NCBI GenBank assembly: GCA_016930895.1
Contig: JAFGFV010000392.1
Span: 1-22,681 of the forward strand
DNA from: Spirochaetales bacterium
GTDB taxonomy: Bacteria > Spirochaetota > Spirochaetia > SZUA-6 > DRHE01
Reading direction: 5' to 3'
Length of the DNA stretch: 22,681 bases
Part shown: in pieces, positions 1 to 6,980 of the stretch
Position numbering within the stretch: the stretch's first letter is position 1
Layout: each line of letters starts with the position of its first letter
Position numbers and translations under genes: made by a program
Notes under the pieces: model-generated
Databases searched by the model: none
What the model saw: only the letters and a program-made list of their open reading frames with translations
What the model was told of the DNA's origin: nothing

Positions 1-384
1 CTCCTTCGCGGGGTCAAGCTGTCGTTCTTCCAGGTTCCCGAGCCGTTCGTCTTCCCCACGACCCCCTACGCCTTCTTCCGGGTCGCAGACGTCCCGGATA
101 TTGCGCTGATGAAGCTGGTGGCGGTCGCAAACCGCGGCAGCCGCAAGGACTTCGCCGACCTGTACTGCCTGTTCCGTCGAGGTCTCAGCCTCCAGGAGTG
201 TCTGGAGCTCCTGCCACGCAAGTATGGGGAAGGCGCCGTAAATGACTACCAGGTCCTGCAGAGCCTGACCTGGTTCGAGGACGCCGAGCAGGAACCCCTG
301 CCGCGGATGCTCGAACCCTTTTCGTGGGAGGAGTGCAAGGCCTTTTTCGTACGGGAGGTGCACACGCTGCTGCTTCCGCCCTGA
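1..384 (+). CDS. AbiEii/AbiGii-type nucleotidyltransferase (DUF1814-like), 3' end only
   Basis: The frame is open from base 1 to the TGA at 382-384, giving 127 visible residues; the start lies outside the window. The visible part carries features typical of the AbiEii toxin/DUF1814 nucleotidyltransferase family: a short beta-rich stretch (GVKLSFFQVP), then a D-I-A-L-M-K-L helix followed by RGSRKDFADLYCL, where the Lys and Asp are the conserved pair of this fold. The C-terminal 60 residues are acidic and aromatic (TWFEDAEQEP, FSWEEC), as is common in this family. Members are often the toxin half of type IV toxin-antitoxin or abortive infection pairs, but many are solitary. The AbiEi-like partner, if any, would lie upstream and cannot be seen. 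The gene converges on the FGGY kinase with only 4 bases between the stops, so it is probably unrelated to the sugar cluster. Confidence 0.72.
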   Translation, partial: LLRGVKLSFFQVPEPFVFPTTPYAFFRVADVPDIALMKLVAVANRGSRKDFADLYCLFRRGLSLQECLELLPRKYGEGAVNDYQVLQSLTWFEDAEQEPLPRMLEPFSWEECKAFFVREVHTLLLPP

Positions 385-388
385 GGGA

Positions 389-1918
389 TCAGCCCCCTTC
401 GGACGGCTCCTTGGCGAACATCCCCACCAGGGAGTCGTACAGACCTACGTACTTGCGGAAGTGCTCGGTGTAGCGGTCGGTGTTCTCGACGTCAGGCTCG
501 AAGCGGCCCTTGACCTGGATCATCTGCTCGACCGCCCCCTCGAGGCTCTTGAACATCCCCACCCCCTTGCCCGCCAGGATGGCCGCGCCCAGGCAGGCGG
601 CCTCCTCGTTCTCCATGGTCAGCACCGGCCGTCCGGTCAGGTCGGCCTTGATCTGGTTCCAGACCGCGCTCCGGGACCCTCCGCCCAGGCAGCGGATCTC
701 GCCGACCGGGATGCCGAGCTCCTCCACGACCTCGATGTTGCGCCGGACGATGCAGGCCACCGCCTCGAGGATCGCGCGGGCAAAGTGCGCGCGGGTGTGG
801 CGCATGGTGATGCCGTAGAAGACCCCTTTGGCCTTGGGATTGGCCTCGGGAGCCATGGCTCCCTGCAGGTGCGGCAGCATGACCAGCCCGTCGGCCCCTG
901 CCGCCACGGCGGCGGCCTCCTGGCCGATAAGGTCGTAGGGGTCCGCAGCGAGCAGGCCGGCGACCTGGACCTCCGCCTGGCAGAACATGTCCCGGAACCA
1001 CTTGAGCACCATCCCGCCCGTGGTGAAGGTGTGGGCCATGTACGTGTCGATAATGCCGTGATAGTGGCACGGCATCCGGCCCTTCGGGTCGATGATCGGG
1101 TGATCCACCGTGGCGCAGATGGCCAGCGCCGCACCCGTGTTCTCCGAAAACACCCCAGGCCTGATGTTCCCCACTCCGATGGCACCGGCGGCCTGATCCA
1201 GAGCCCCCGTGCACACGATCGTGTCCGCAGACAGGCCCAGCTCGGCGGCCACGGCAGGGAGGAGTGGCCCCACCGGCTCCCCGGACTCCAGGATCTCCGG
1301 AAGCTGCGCCTCCTGGATTCCCAGCCGCTCGAGCATCGGCCTCCAGTATTCCTTCCGGTTGATGTCCCAGTACACGGTCGAGCACAGCAGGGAGCCCTCG
1401 GCCACGCAGCGCCCGGTCATCCGCAGGATGAAGTAATCCTCGATGAGCAGGATCTTGGCCGTCTGCCTGAACACATCCGGCTCGTTGGCCCGCACCCATG
1501 CTACTTTTGCGGCCGGCCAAGTGGGCACGATGCTCACCTGACCAGTGGTTCGATAGGTCAGCTCTTCCCCGAACTCCCCGTTTAGGGCCTCCGCCTCCTT
1601 CTGGGCCCGGTTGTCCAGCCACACGATGGCGTTACGCAGAGCTCTCCCGTCGGCCCCTGCAAAAATCAGGGTCTCCCCCTGGGCCGAGATGCCAAGGGCG
1701 CGAATGCTGGCGGCCTTGGCCTTGGAACGTGCCTTGACCTCGGCCACTCCGGCCCGAAAGGCCTGCCAGTAGGTCTCCACGGGAAGCTCCACGGACAGGG
1801 TCGTGGGAGTGAGCAGGGTGTACTCTTGGGTCGACTTGGCCACCACCCGCCCTGCAGAGTCGAACAGGGCCACCTTGATCGCCGTGGTGCCCAGGTCGAC
1901 GCTGATGATGTTGTCCAT
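389..1918 (-). CDS. FGGY-family carbohydrate kinase (xylulokinase/gluconokinase-like), kinase 1
   Basis: A 509-residue protein of normal FGGY length. The N-terminal phosphate-1 motif is VDLGTTAIKVALFD (residues 7-20), the putative catalytic base is Asp241 in GALDQAAGAIGVG, and the adenosine-binding GGGSRSAVWNQIKADL begins near 412. The family transfers phosphate from ATP to a hydroxyl of a sugar, polyol or sugar acid in the cytoplasm. Start ATG at 1918 has AAGGAGA about 10 bases upstream. It is the last gene of the TIM-barrel/cupin/kinase unit, 27 bases after the cupin. The sequence looks closer to xylulokinase or gluconokinase types than to glycerol kinase, but substrate cannot be assigned reliably within FGGY. 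The nearby GlpD-type and AraM-type dehydrogenases make a polyol or ketose substrate plausible (inference). A 374-codon open frame on the opposite strand is a GC-rich shadow. Confidence 0.93.
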   Translation of the reverse strand: MDNIISVDLGTTAIKVALFDSAGRVVAKSTQEYTLLTPTTLSVELPVETYWQAFRAGVAEVKARSKAKAASIRALGISAQGETLIFAGADGRALRNAIVWLDNRAQKEAEALNGEFGEELTYRTTGQVSIVPTWPAAKVAWVRANEPDVFRQTAKILLIEDYFILRMTGRCVAEGSLLCSTVYWDINRKEYWRPMLERLGIQEAQLPEILESGEPVGPLLPAVAAELGLSADTIVCTGALDQAAGAIGVGNIRPGVFSENTGAALAICATVDHPIIDPKGRMPCHYHGIIDTYMAHTFTTGGMVLKWFRDMFCQAEVQVAGLLAADPYDLIGQEAAAVAAGADGLVMLPHLQGAMAPEANPKAKGVFYGITMRHTRAHFARAILEAVACIVRRNIEVVEELGIPVGEIRCLGGGSRSAVWNQIKADLTGRPVLTMENEEAACLGAAILAGKGVGMFKSLEGAVEQMIQVKGRFEPDVENTDRYTEHFRKYVGLYDSLVGMFAKEPSEGG

Positions 1919-1945
1919 TGCGTCCGGCTCTCCTTCGTCGCCGCC

Positions 1946-2278
1946 CTACTCGCTCGGCGCCATGCTCCAGCTGATCACCGCCTTGTCCTCCCCGACGTTG
2001 ATCAGGGTGTGCGGCACCCCTTCGGGCATGAGGATGATGTCCTCTTCGTGGAGCTCGAAGTACTGATCCCGGTCTGGGACATGGAGCAGGACGTGACCCC
2101 GGGACACGAAAAAGATCTCGTGGGAATCCTTGTGCCCCTTGTCCACGGTACCGCGCTGCCCCGGCAGGAGCGTGGACGTGCCGAAGGTGATCTTACCGGT
2201 CTTGAGGTACTCCCGGCAGTGTTCGTCTCCCTCCATGAAGCTGCGGCTTTCGGATTTTCGCACGACCTTGATCTCCAT
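1946..2278 (-). CDS. Small single-domain cupin protein
   Basis: A 110-residue protein consisting of one conserved-barrel (cupin 2) domain. Candidate metal ligands are His49, His53 and Glu54 in GHKDSHEIFF (motif 1) and His90 in PEGVPHTLINVG (motif 2). There is no signal peptide, so it should be cytoplasmic. Start ATG 2278 is preceded by GAGGAGG with an 8-base gap, a strong ribosome site. It lies 33 bases after the TIM-barrel gene and 27 before FGGY kinase 1, so the three are very likely co-transcribed. Small cupins in sugar operons can be isomerases, epimerases, lyases or sugar-binding proteins; nothing visible here decides between these. Given the operon, acting on the open-chain sugar or its phosphate is a reasonable inference only. 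Confidence 0.85.
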   Translation of the reverse strand: MEIKVVRKSESRSFMEGDEHCREYLKTGKITFGTSTLLPGQRGTVDKGHKDSHEIFFVSRGHVLLHVPDRDQYFELHEEDIILMPEGVPHTLINVGEDKAVISWSMAPSE

Positions 2279-2311
2279 CGCGGTTTCCTCCTCGAGTGTT
2301 CGCGCGGCGCG

Positions 2312-2980
2312 CTATTTCTCCAGGTACGCCAGCACGCTGGCCATCTGTTCCCGGAAACTCCCCCCGGGGACGAACTTCTTGTCGAAAAACGCGCTGCCGA
2401 TGGTGAAGGCCCAGGGGTCGATCTTCTTGACCGCGTCCAGACGGGGGAAGCCGTCGATGCTCCCGGCCAGGACCACCGGCACGCCGACTCCCCGGACGAA
2501 CTCCGCGGCCAGCCGTTCGGCATCCCCGGTGTACCGGTACGCCAACAGATCGAAACCTTCGACCCCCTTGGCGGCCATGTCCCTGGCGTCGTCGATGATC
2601 TCCCGGATATCCCCCTCCAGGATGCTCGGGTGCCCGCTCACCTTGCCGCAGAAGGGGAAAAACTTGGTCGCCTTTCCCTTCATGAGCTCGAACACGGAAG
2701 GGTAGAAGACCGTGCCCATCAGGTAGTCGAAGCCGCACTCGAGGGCCAGCTCGGCGCCGGCCAAGCATTCCGGTTCGGTCAAGGTAACGATCTCCAGGAA
2801 GGTCGTCTTTCCCTTGTCCCTCATGCGGCGAACGAGCTCCTTCATGCGATCCTGGGGCAGCCCAACATCCTTGAACCCCCAGAACTCGTCAGGCAGATCC
2901 GCGCACTGGTCGAACACCTCGAAGGCATCCTGCACGGTCTCGTCGTTGTAGGTCAGCATCGTGATCAATTTCGGCGCCAT
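2312..2980 (-). CDS. TIM-barrel protein of unknown function (putative sugar-phosphate aldolase/epimerase-like enzyme)
   Basis: A 222-residue protein whose beta-alpha pattern reads as a TIM barrel: LITMLTYND (strand 1), DEFWGFKDVGL (2), TTFLEIVTL (3), FDYLMGTVF (4), FFPFCGKVSG (5), GFDLLAYRY (6), VPVVLAGSIDG (7), AFTIGSAFF (8). The Gly-rich ends of strands 7 and 8 (VLAGSID and TIGSAFF) are placed like the phosphate-binding site of HisA/TrpC-type barrels, suggesting a phosphorylated ligand. Candidate active-site residues are Glu and Thr in LEIVTLTE, Lys in GKVSGHP and Asp in GFDLLAYR. I do not recognise a named family. Start ATG 2980 has GAGGAG 9 bases upstream. It is the first gene of its unit, directly downstream of the 3024-3052 promoter. 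In this setting it may cleave or isomerise a keto-sugar phosphate (inference). Confidence 0.8.
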   Translation of the reverse strand: MAPKLITMLTYNDETVQDAFEVFDQCADLPDEFWGFKDVGLPQDRMKELVRRMRDKGKTTFLEIVTLTEPECLAGAELALECGFDYLMGTVFYPSVFELMKGKATKFFPFCGKVSGHPSILEGDIREIIDDARDMAAKGVEGFDLLAYRYTGDAERLAAEFVRGVGVPVVLAGSIDGFPRLDAVKKIDPWAFTIGSAFFDKKFVPGGSFREQMASVLAYLEK

Positions 2981-3023
2981 GGTTCCCGTCTCCTCGTCGT
3001 GTCTGATTTACTCGCGCTCTGGC

Positions 3024-3052
3024 AGGATAGCGGCCCGCCATCCGATCGTCAA
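3024..3052 (-). promoter_or_regulatory. Sigma70-like promoter for the TIM-barrel/cupin/FGGY kinase 1 unit
   Basis: On the minus strand TTGACG (3052-3047) is followed by a 17-base spacer and TATCCT (3029-3024). The -35 hexamer matches TTGACA at 5 of 6 and the -10 matches TATAAT at 4 of 6, with optimal spacing. The expected start site is near 3017, leaving a leader of about 37 bases to the ATG at 2980. The TGA inside the -35 hexamer is the stop codon of the GlpD-type gene. Confidence 0.6.
3025..3043. promoter_or_regulatory. 19-bp palindrome, candidate operator in the promoter spacer
   Basis: The plus strand reads GGATAGCGGCCCGCCATCC. Eight of nine base pairs are symmetric around the centre at 3034 (GGAT, GCGG / CCGC, ATCC); only positions 5 and 15 break symmetry. 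It fills most of the spacer and overlaps the -10 hexamer, the usual place for a repressor of the LacI or GntR kind. No regulator gene is visible in the window. It could alternatively form a short RNA hairpin, but no U-tract follows. Confidence 0.5.
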
Positions 3053-4773
3053 CCGGGCCGGGTGTCCGCACCGGGGGTCCAGACCCCCTCGAGGTACTCG
3101 CGGTACTGGGCCAGCTGCGCCGCGGTGACTGCCGGGCTCCAACCCAGCAGTCCGGCCAGCTCCTCAGAAACTTGAGGGGCCACGTCCAGCCCCTGGTGTT
3201 CCATGAACCGCAGCGGGGTCCTCCTGATCAGGAAGTCGCCCAGAGTGCAGCACATCTCCCTCTCCACCGCATGGCGGATCTCGGCCAGCACCACCGGGCG
3301 GCCCGCCCCCAACCGTTCGCCCAGCTGCGGGGCCCGTCGTATCAGTTCGAGGACCTCGCCCGCGGCGATACCGTAGGCCTCACAGAGGTGCAGGCAGCAA
3401 TCGGCGGCCAGATCCGAGCGCCGCACCGCCTCCGCTGCCGCTCCGGACAGCCACTCCTCGCTCTCCCCGGCCCGGCCCTCCAACGCCGGCGCCCCGTGAT
3501 ACCGGCGCTCCACGGTCGAACAAGGGGCCACCTTCCCCACGACCCCGCGCTCCCGGAGCGAGGCCACCACCGCGTCGACCATCTGCTCGGCCATGAGCCG
3601 GAAGGTCGTGTACTTCCCGCCGGCGATGGCCCAGATACCCGCGGGTGTCCGCCAGATACGGTGGGTGCGGCTGGTGTCGCTCTCACTGATCTGCTGCCCC
3701 GGCTCCGTCTTGGGCCGCACCAGGGGACGGACCCCGGAGTAGCAGGCCACGATATCCTTCTCCGCGAATACCCCGGGAAACAGCGACTGCAGGATCTCGA
3801 GGTTGTAGCGCACGTCCTCACCGGCCACGGGGACCCGGTCGAGGTCGCCGTATCCCCTGACCGGATAGTCGGTGTCGGTGGTCCCCATGGCCAGGTATTC
3901 CTGGAACAGCGGAACCACGAAGGTCAGGATGTTGCCGCCCATGGGGATGGTCAGGGCCTTGCCCCCGGTCAGCCGGCTGCGGAACACCAGATGCACCCCC
4001 TTGGAGGGTCGCAGCACCGGCTCCCGTGTACCTCCGGGCTCCAACCCCAGCAACAGGTCCGTGTAGACCCCGGCCGCGGACACGACCGCCTTCGCGGCAA
4101 CCGAGTGCTCGGCGCCGCCGCCTGTGGGGGCCTCGTCCCTGAAGCGCGCCCCCACCACCCGCCCCTGCCGGTCGGTCAGGAACCCGATCACCGGGGCGTG
4201 GTTCAACACCCGGGCCCCGGCTTCCGCCGCGCTGTGGATCACCTCGACGGTCAGGCGGGCATCGTCCATGACGCCGTCCCAGTAGGAGCCCACCATGCGC
4301 AGAGGAGCGCGCAGAGCCGGCAGCTCCCTCGCTATCCGAGCGGGATCCAGCAGACGGTGGGGGCTGGCGTTGCGATAGTCCGCCAGCTCGTCGTAGCGGG
4401 CCAGAATCCCGGGAAGAGAGTCGAGACCGTACTCGGGAGTGTCGTCGTAGACCGGGACGTAGTACTCCAAAGGGCGCGCCAAATGGCCCCCGGCGCGGAA
4501 CATGCGCTGCCGCTCCACGCTGGCTTCCCGGACCAGCTCCGGATCCCCGAACATGTATCGCAGCCCCGCGTGGACCATCTTCGAGCTGACGCCGCTCGTG
4601 CCGGCGCCGAAATCCGTGCGCTCCAGCAGAGCGACACTGAGGCCACGCAGCGCAGCGTCCCAGGCGATGCCCGCCCCCGTGATCCCGCCGCCAATCACGA
4701 GAACATCGAACTGTCCACCGCTCAAGGCCGCCAGATGATTCGAGCGATTCATGTCCATCGAAGGGCCGCTCAA
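3049..4773 (-). CDS. glpD: GlpD-type FAD-dependent glycerol-3-phosphate (or polyol-phosphate) dehydrogenase
   Basis: A 574-residue protein, in the normal GlpD range. The FAD dinucleotide fold is at the N-terminus (DVLVIGGGITGAGIAWDAA, residues 23-41), followed by the family signature around SSKMVHAGLRYM, the GTTDTDYP motif, GVRPLVRP, and the GIWAIAGGKYTTFRLMAEQM segment near the end of the DAO domain; the last 130 residues form the GlpD C-terminal helical domain. Family members oxidise sn-glycerol 3-phosphate at the membrane and pass electrons to quinone; the EryB branch does the same for erythritol phosphate. The TTG start at 4773 overlaps the SDR stop (TTGA) and has GAAGG 9 bases upstream; ATG 4758 or 4752 are alternatives. 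Next to FGGY kinases rather than GlpF/GlpK, a larger polyol phosphate is a real possibility. Family assignment is firm, substrate is not. Confidence 0.9.
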   Translation of the reverse strand: MSGPSMDMNRSNHLAALSGGQFDVLVIGGGITGAGIAWDAALRGLSVALLERTDFGAGTSGVSSKMVHAGLRYMFGDPELVREASVERQRMFRAGGHLARPLEYYVPVYDDTPEYGLDSLPGILARYDELADYRNASPHRLLDPARIARELPALRAPLRMVGSYWDGVMDDARLTVEVIHSAAEAGARVLNHAPVIGFLTDRQGRVVGARFRDEAPTGGGAEHSVAAKAVVSAAGVYTDLLLGLEPGGTREPVLRPSKGVHLVFRSRLTGGKALTIPMGGNILTFVVPLFQEYLAMGTTDTDYPVRGYGDLDRVPVAGEDVRYNLEILQSLFPGVFAEKDIVACYSGVRPLVRPKTEPGQQISESDTSRTHRIWRTPAGIWAIAGGKYTTFRLMAEQMVDAVVASLRERGVVGKVAPCSTVERRYHGAPALEGRAGESEEWLSGAAAEAVRRSDLAADCCLHLCEAYGIAAGEVLELIRRAPQLGERLGAGRPVVLAEIRHAVEREMCCTLGDFLIRRTPLRFMEHQGLDVAPQVSEELAGLLGWSPAVTAAQLAQYREYLEGVWTPGADTRPG

Positions 4774-5507
4774 TCGTACAAACCTTCGCTCATCGGCCGC
4801 ATGCGCACCAGGGAAATCCTGGTCTTCTCCGGTTGAGTCACGGAGAAGACGACCGCCTCGGCTACGTCCTCCGGCTCGATGAAGGTCGCCAGGTTTTCGT
4901 CCCGGGGGGTCCGCCCGGTGCCGAAGGCGTGCTCAGTATTGACCCCGCCGGGGGCTATCACGCTCACCTTGACCCCCCGGGGGTTGACCTCCCGCTCGAG
5001 CGCCTTGGCAAATCCCAACTGGGCATGCTTGGAGGCGCAGTATGCCGTCTCCCCCGGGTACCCATACAGGCCGGAGACCGAGGCAACGAACACCACCCAC
5101 CCCTCCCCTCGCTCGAGCATCCCGGGGAGAAAGGCCTTGGTGAACAGGAAGCTCGAGCGCATGTTCGTGTTCATCATCCAGTCGTAGTCCTCGAGCGAGA
5201 TCTCCTCGAAGGGCGCATACTTGGCAATTCCGACGTTGTTGACCAGCACGTCCACATGCCCGAGATTGGCCAGAACCTCGTCGCGGATCCTGGCCACATC
5301 CCCGGCCTCCACTGCGTCTCCCGTCGACGCCAGGGCCTCGACCCCCAAGCTCCGGATCTCCCGGGCTACCTGTTCAAGGGGATCACGGCTACGGGCGGTG
5401 ACTGCCACCGATGCGCCCTCCCGGGCCAGCGCCAGAGCCGCCGCCCGTCCGATCCCCTTGCTGGCCCCCGTGACCAGCGCGATCTTTCCCCGCAATCGTT
5501 TTGGCAT
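4770..5507 (-). CDS. Short-chain dehydrogenase/reductase (classical SDR)
   Basis: A 245-residue classical SDR, complete. Cofactor motif TGASKGIG (residues 13-20), structural NNVG at 90-93, and the catalytic triad Ser143, Tyr156 and Lys160 (YCASK) with the usual Ser-x12-Tyr spacing. The Lys in the glycine motif and the Arg residues after strand 2 (TARSRD) suggest NADP(H) rather than NAD(H). Likely reaction: interconversion of a hydroxyl and a ketone on a sugar, polyol or related metabolite in the cytoplasm. Start ATG 5507 has GGAGGA 7 bases upstream. Its stop overlaps the TTG start of the GlpD-type gene, so the two should be translationally coupled. It is the first gene of its unit, after a 128-base gap carrying a promoter candidate and a strong inverted repeat. 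Substrate unknown. Confidence 0.92.
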   Translation of the reverse strand: MPKRLRGKIALVTGASKGIGRAAALALAREGASVAVTARSRDPLEQVAREIRSLGVEALASTGDAVEAGDVARIRDEVLANLGHVDVLVNNVGIAKYAPFEEISLEDYDWMMNTNMRSSFLFTKAFLPGMLERGEGWVVFVASVSGLYGYPGETAYCASKHAQLGFAKALEREVNPRGVKVSVIAPGGVNTEHAFGTGRTPRDENLATFIEPEDVAEAVVFSVTQPEKTRISLVRMRPMSEGLYD

Positions 5508-5529
5508 CCGTGTCTCCTCCGTCGTCCGA

Positions 5530-5550
5530 GCTGCACGCCAACCGTGCAGC
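5530..5550. repeat. Perfect 8-bp inverted repeat, candidate operator or leader hairpin
   Basis: GCTGCACG (5530-5537) and CGTGCAGC (5543-5550) are perfect inverted copies separated by 5 bases. A further TTGCACG half-site lies at 5555-5561 in the same direction as the first arm. The repeat sits between the promoter candidate and the SDR start, so it could be a regulator site or an mRNA hairpin just upstream of the SDR ribosome site. Confidence 0.55.
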
Positions 5551-5611
5551 AGGCTTGCACGCTCCAGCCCCTGTCGCTGCCCCCCGTCGGCCTTCCTCGC
5601 GCCGGCTGCAG

Positions 5612-5639
5612 ACTACACAATCCCACGGCTGCCGGTCAA
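5612..5639 (-). promoter_or_regulatory. Promoter candidate for the SDR/GlpD unit
   Basis: On the minus strand TTGACC (5639-5634, 5 of 6 consensus) is followed by 16 bases and TGTAGT (5617-5612, 4 of 6). As at 3047-3052, the TGA of the -35 hexamer is the stop codon of the preceding gene. The -10 is weak, so this would need an activator or be a modest promoter. The remaining gap (5508-5611) holds the inverted repeat and the SDR ribosome site; nothing else is seen. Confidence 0.4.
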
Positions 5640-6955
5640 TTCAGAAGCCCGTCCATGAGTGCTCCGGCCGTCAGGAAGCCGCTGTCTGCCGCCAAGTCCA
5701 GGAAGGTGAAGCGGTCGCGGATCTCCCGCGCCTGCCGGATCGCCCGCCGATAGAACGCCGCCGGCCAGCCGAGCTCAATGGGTCGGCGCGGCGCCCCGAC
5801 CGCCGCCAGAATGGCGTCCATCCGTTCGGGGTCCATCACCACTTCCCGCAGTCGATTCCGGATCGAGTCCCAGCGTTCCTCCAAACGTGCGTTGAGCTCC
5901 GCGGCCCCGCGGTCATCCAAGCGCTTGCGTGTGAATTCGCCCCAGAAGGAAGCCCCCAGGGCTGGGCCGTAGCGCCTTTGGAAGTCCCGCTCGTTCAGCC
6001 TGCAGGGCGCCACGCGGAGATGCCGGGCTTCGAGCACCGCTGCCTGGAGACGCGCCATGGTGAGAGAGGTAACGGCGACCTGCTCCCCGTGATGGCTTTC
6101 AGGCCACTCCGGACGGCCGAACATGTCGATATAGTGGCTGATCAGGTGCTCGCCCTGGCTGGCGGGCTGGCTGCCACCGCACAAGGTCATCCCGAGACCG
6201 GACAGGGTCAGCACCCGGACCAGGCTTTCCATGGCCCGAAGGTCCCCCGAGACGAGGCGGCTCGGAGATTCCAGGAGAGCGGCCTCCTCCGCGTCAAGAA
6301 GCGCGAAGGGCAGCTCCCGATACTCCGTGCCGAGCAGCAGGTGGGACAGCAGCCAGTCTGCCTGGGCAGTGGGCCGGCTCAGGCTGTCCCCGAGGCCCGC
6401 ACGGATCAACCGGGAAGGGGCCGCGCTCAGGATCTGGAGATCGTAGAAGACCCCTCGTGCAGCCTGCGCCGGAAGCGTGCTCTTGTGCCCTTCCACCGTG
6501 ATCGAGGCGTTCACGGAGGTGTAGCCGTTCATGGAGGGAGCGGTGGGAAAGACCGCGTAGGGCCGTCCCGTGGCGGCGGAGAGGTACTTGCAGAGGTCGT
6601 TGATCGTCCCGGAGCCCACCGCCACGAAAGCCCCCGCCTCCGAACTCTCGCGCCGGATCGCCTCCACGGTCTCCATGTCAGCCCGGGGAGCGGGCAGGGC
6701 CGGGAGCACCACCGGCACGAGCGTGCCCAGGCGCTGCAGGCGCTCCTTCACCCGCCTGCCCAAGACCGCTTCGGTGTTGCCGTCACTCACCACGGCGAGC
6801 GGTGCTTCGAAACCCAGGCCGCCGACCAGCTCATCCTCGTTGCCCTCGAGGGTGTCCCGGATCACGATTGCCCGGGTGGGCACGCGCACGGCCTCGCCGC
6901 TCTGCGGATCCGGGTACTCCCCGGCCAGCAGATCCCTCAGCACGTCCCGCTGCAT
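5636..6955 (-). CDS. AraM/EgsA-type sn-glycerol-1-phosphate dehydrogenase family protein
   Basis: A 439-residue metal-dependent alcohol dehydrogenase of the glycerol-1-phosphate dehydrogenase branch. Visible motifs: AVGSGTINDLCKY (NAD(P) diphosphate-binding loop, near 112-124), PTAPSMNGYTSVNAS (near 137-151), GLGDSLSRPTA with metal ligand Asp190, SQGEHLISHY with His270, and SHHGEQV with His288/289. The family reduces dihydroxyacetone phosphate to sn-glycerol 1-phosphate (archaeal EgsA, Bacillus AraM), but bacterial members in sugar operons may use other keto-phosphates. The ATG at 6955 has GGGGAGG 5 bases upstream and is chosen over an upstream in-frame start at 7054 that would overlap the kinase. 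It lies 25 bases after FGGY kinase 2, so the two form an operon. At 439 residues it is somewhat longer than AraM. No heptaprenylglyceryl-phosphate synthase gene is adjacent, arguing against a lipid role. Confidence 0.85.
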   Translation of the reverse strand: MQRDVLRDLLAGEYPDPQSGEAVRVPTRAIVIRDTLEGNEDELVGGLGFEAPLAVVSDGNTEAVLGRRVKERLQRLGTLVPVVLPALPAPRADMETVEAIRRESSEAGAFVAVGSGTINDLCKYLSAATGRPYAVFPTAPSMNGYTSVNASITVEGHKSTLPAQAARGVFYDLQILSAAPSRLIRAGLGDSLSRPTAQADWLLSHLLLGTEYRELPFALLDAEEAALLESPSRLVSGDLRAMESLVRVLTLSGLGMTLCGGSQPASQGEHLISHYIDMFGRPEWPESHHGEQVAVTSLTMARLQAAVLEARHLRVAPCRLNERDFQRRYGPALGASFWGEFTRKRLDDRGAAELNARLEERWDSIRNRLREVVMDPERMDAILAAVGAPRRPIELGWPAAFYRRAIRQAREIRDRFTFLDLAADSGFLTAGALMDGLLN

Positions 6956-6980
6956 CCTGACCTCCCCTCTCGACCCGGTC

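Noticed and set aside
461..1585. 374-codon open frame on the plus strand opposite FGGY kinase 1
   Set aside because: His/Arg/Pro/Gly/Asp-rich product without domain features; a shadow created by GC-rich third positions in the real gene.
3172..4836. 554-codon open frame on the plus strand opposite the GlpD-type gene
   Set aside because: Composition typical of an antisense shadow, no motifs; the minus-strand gene has full family signatures.
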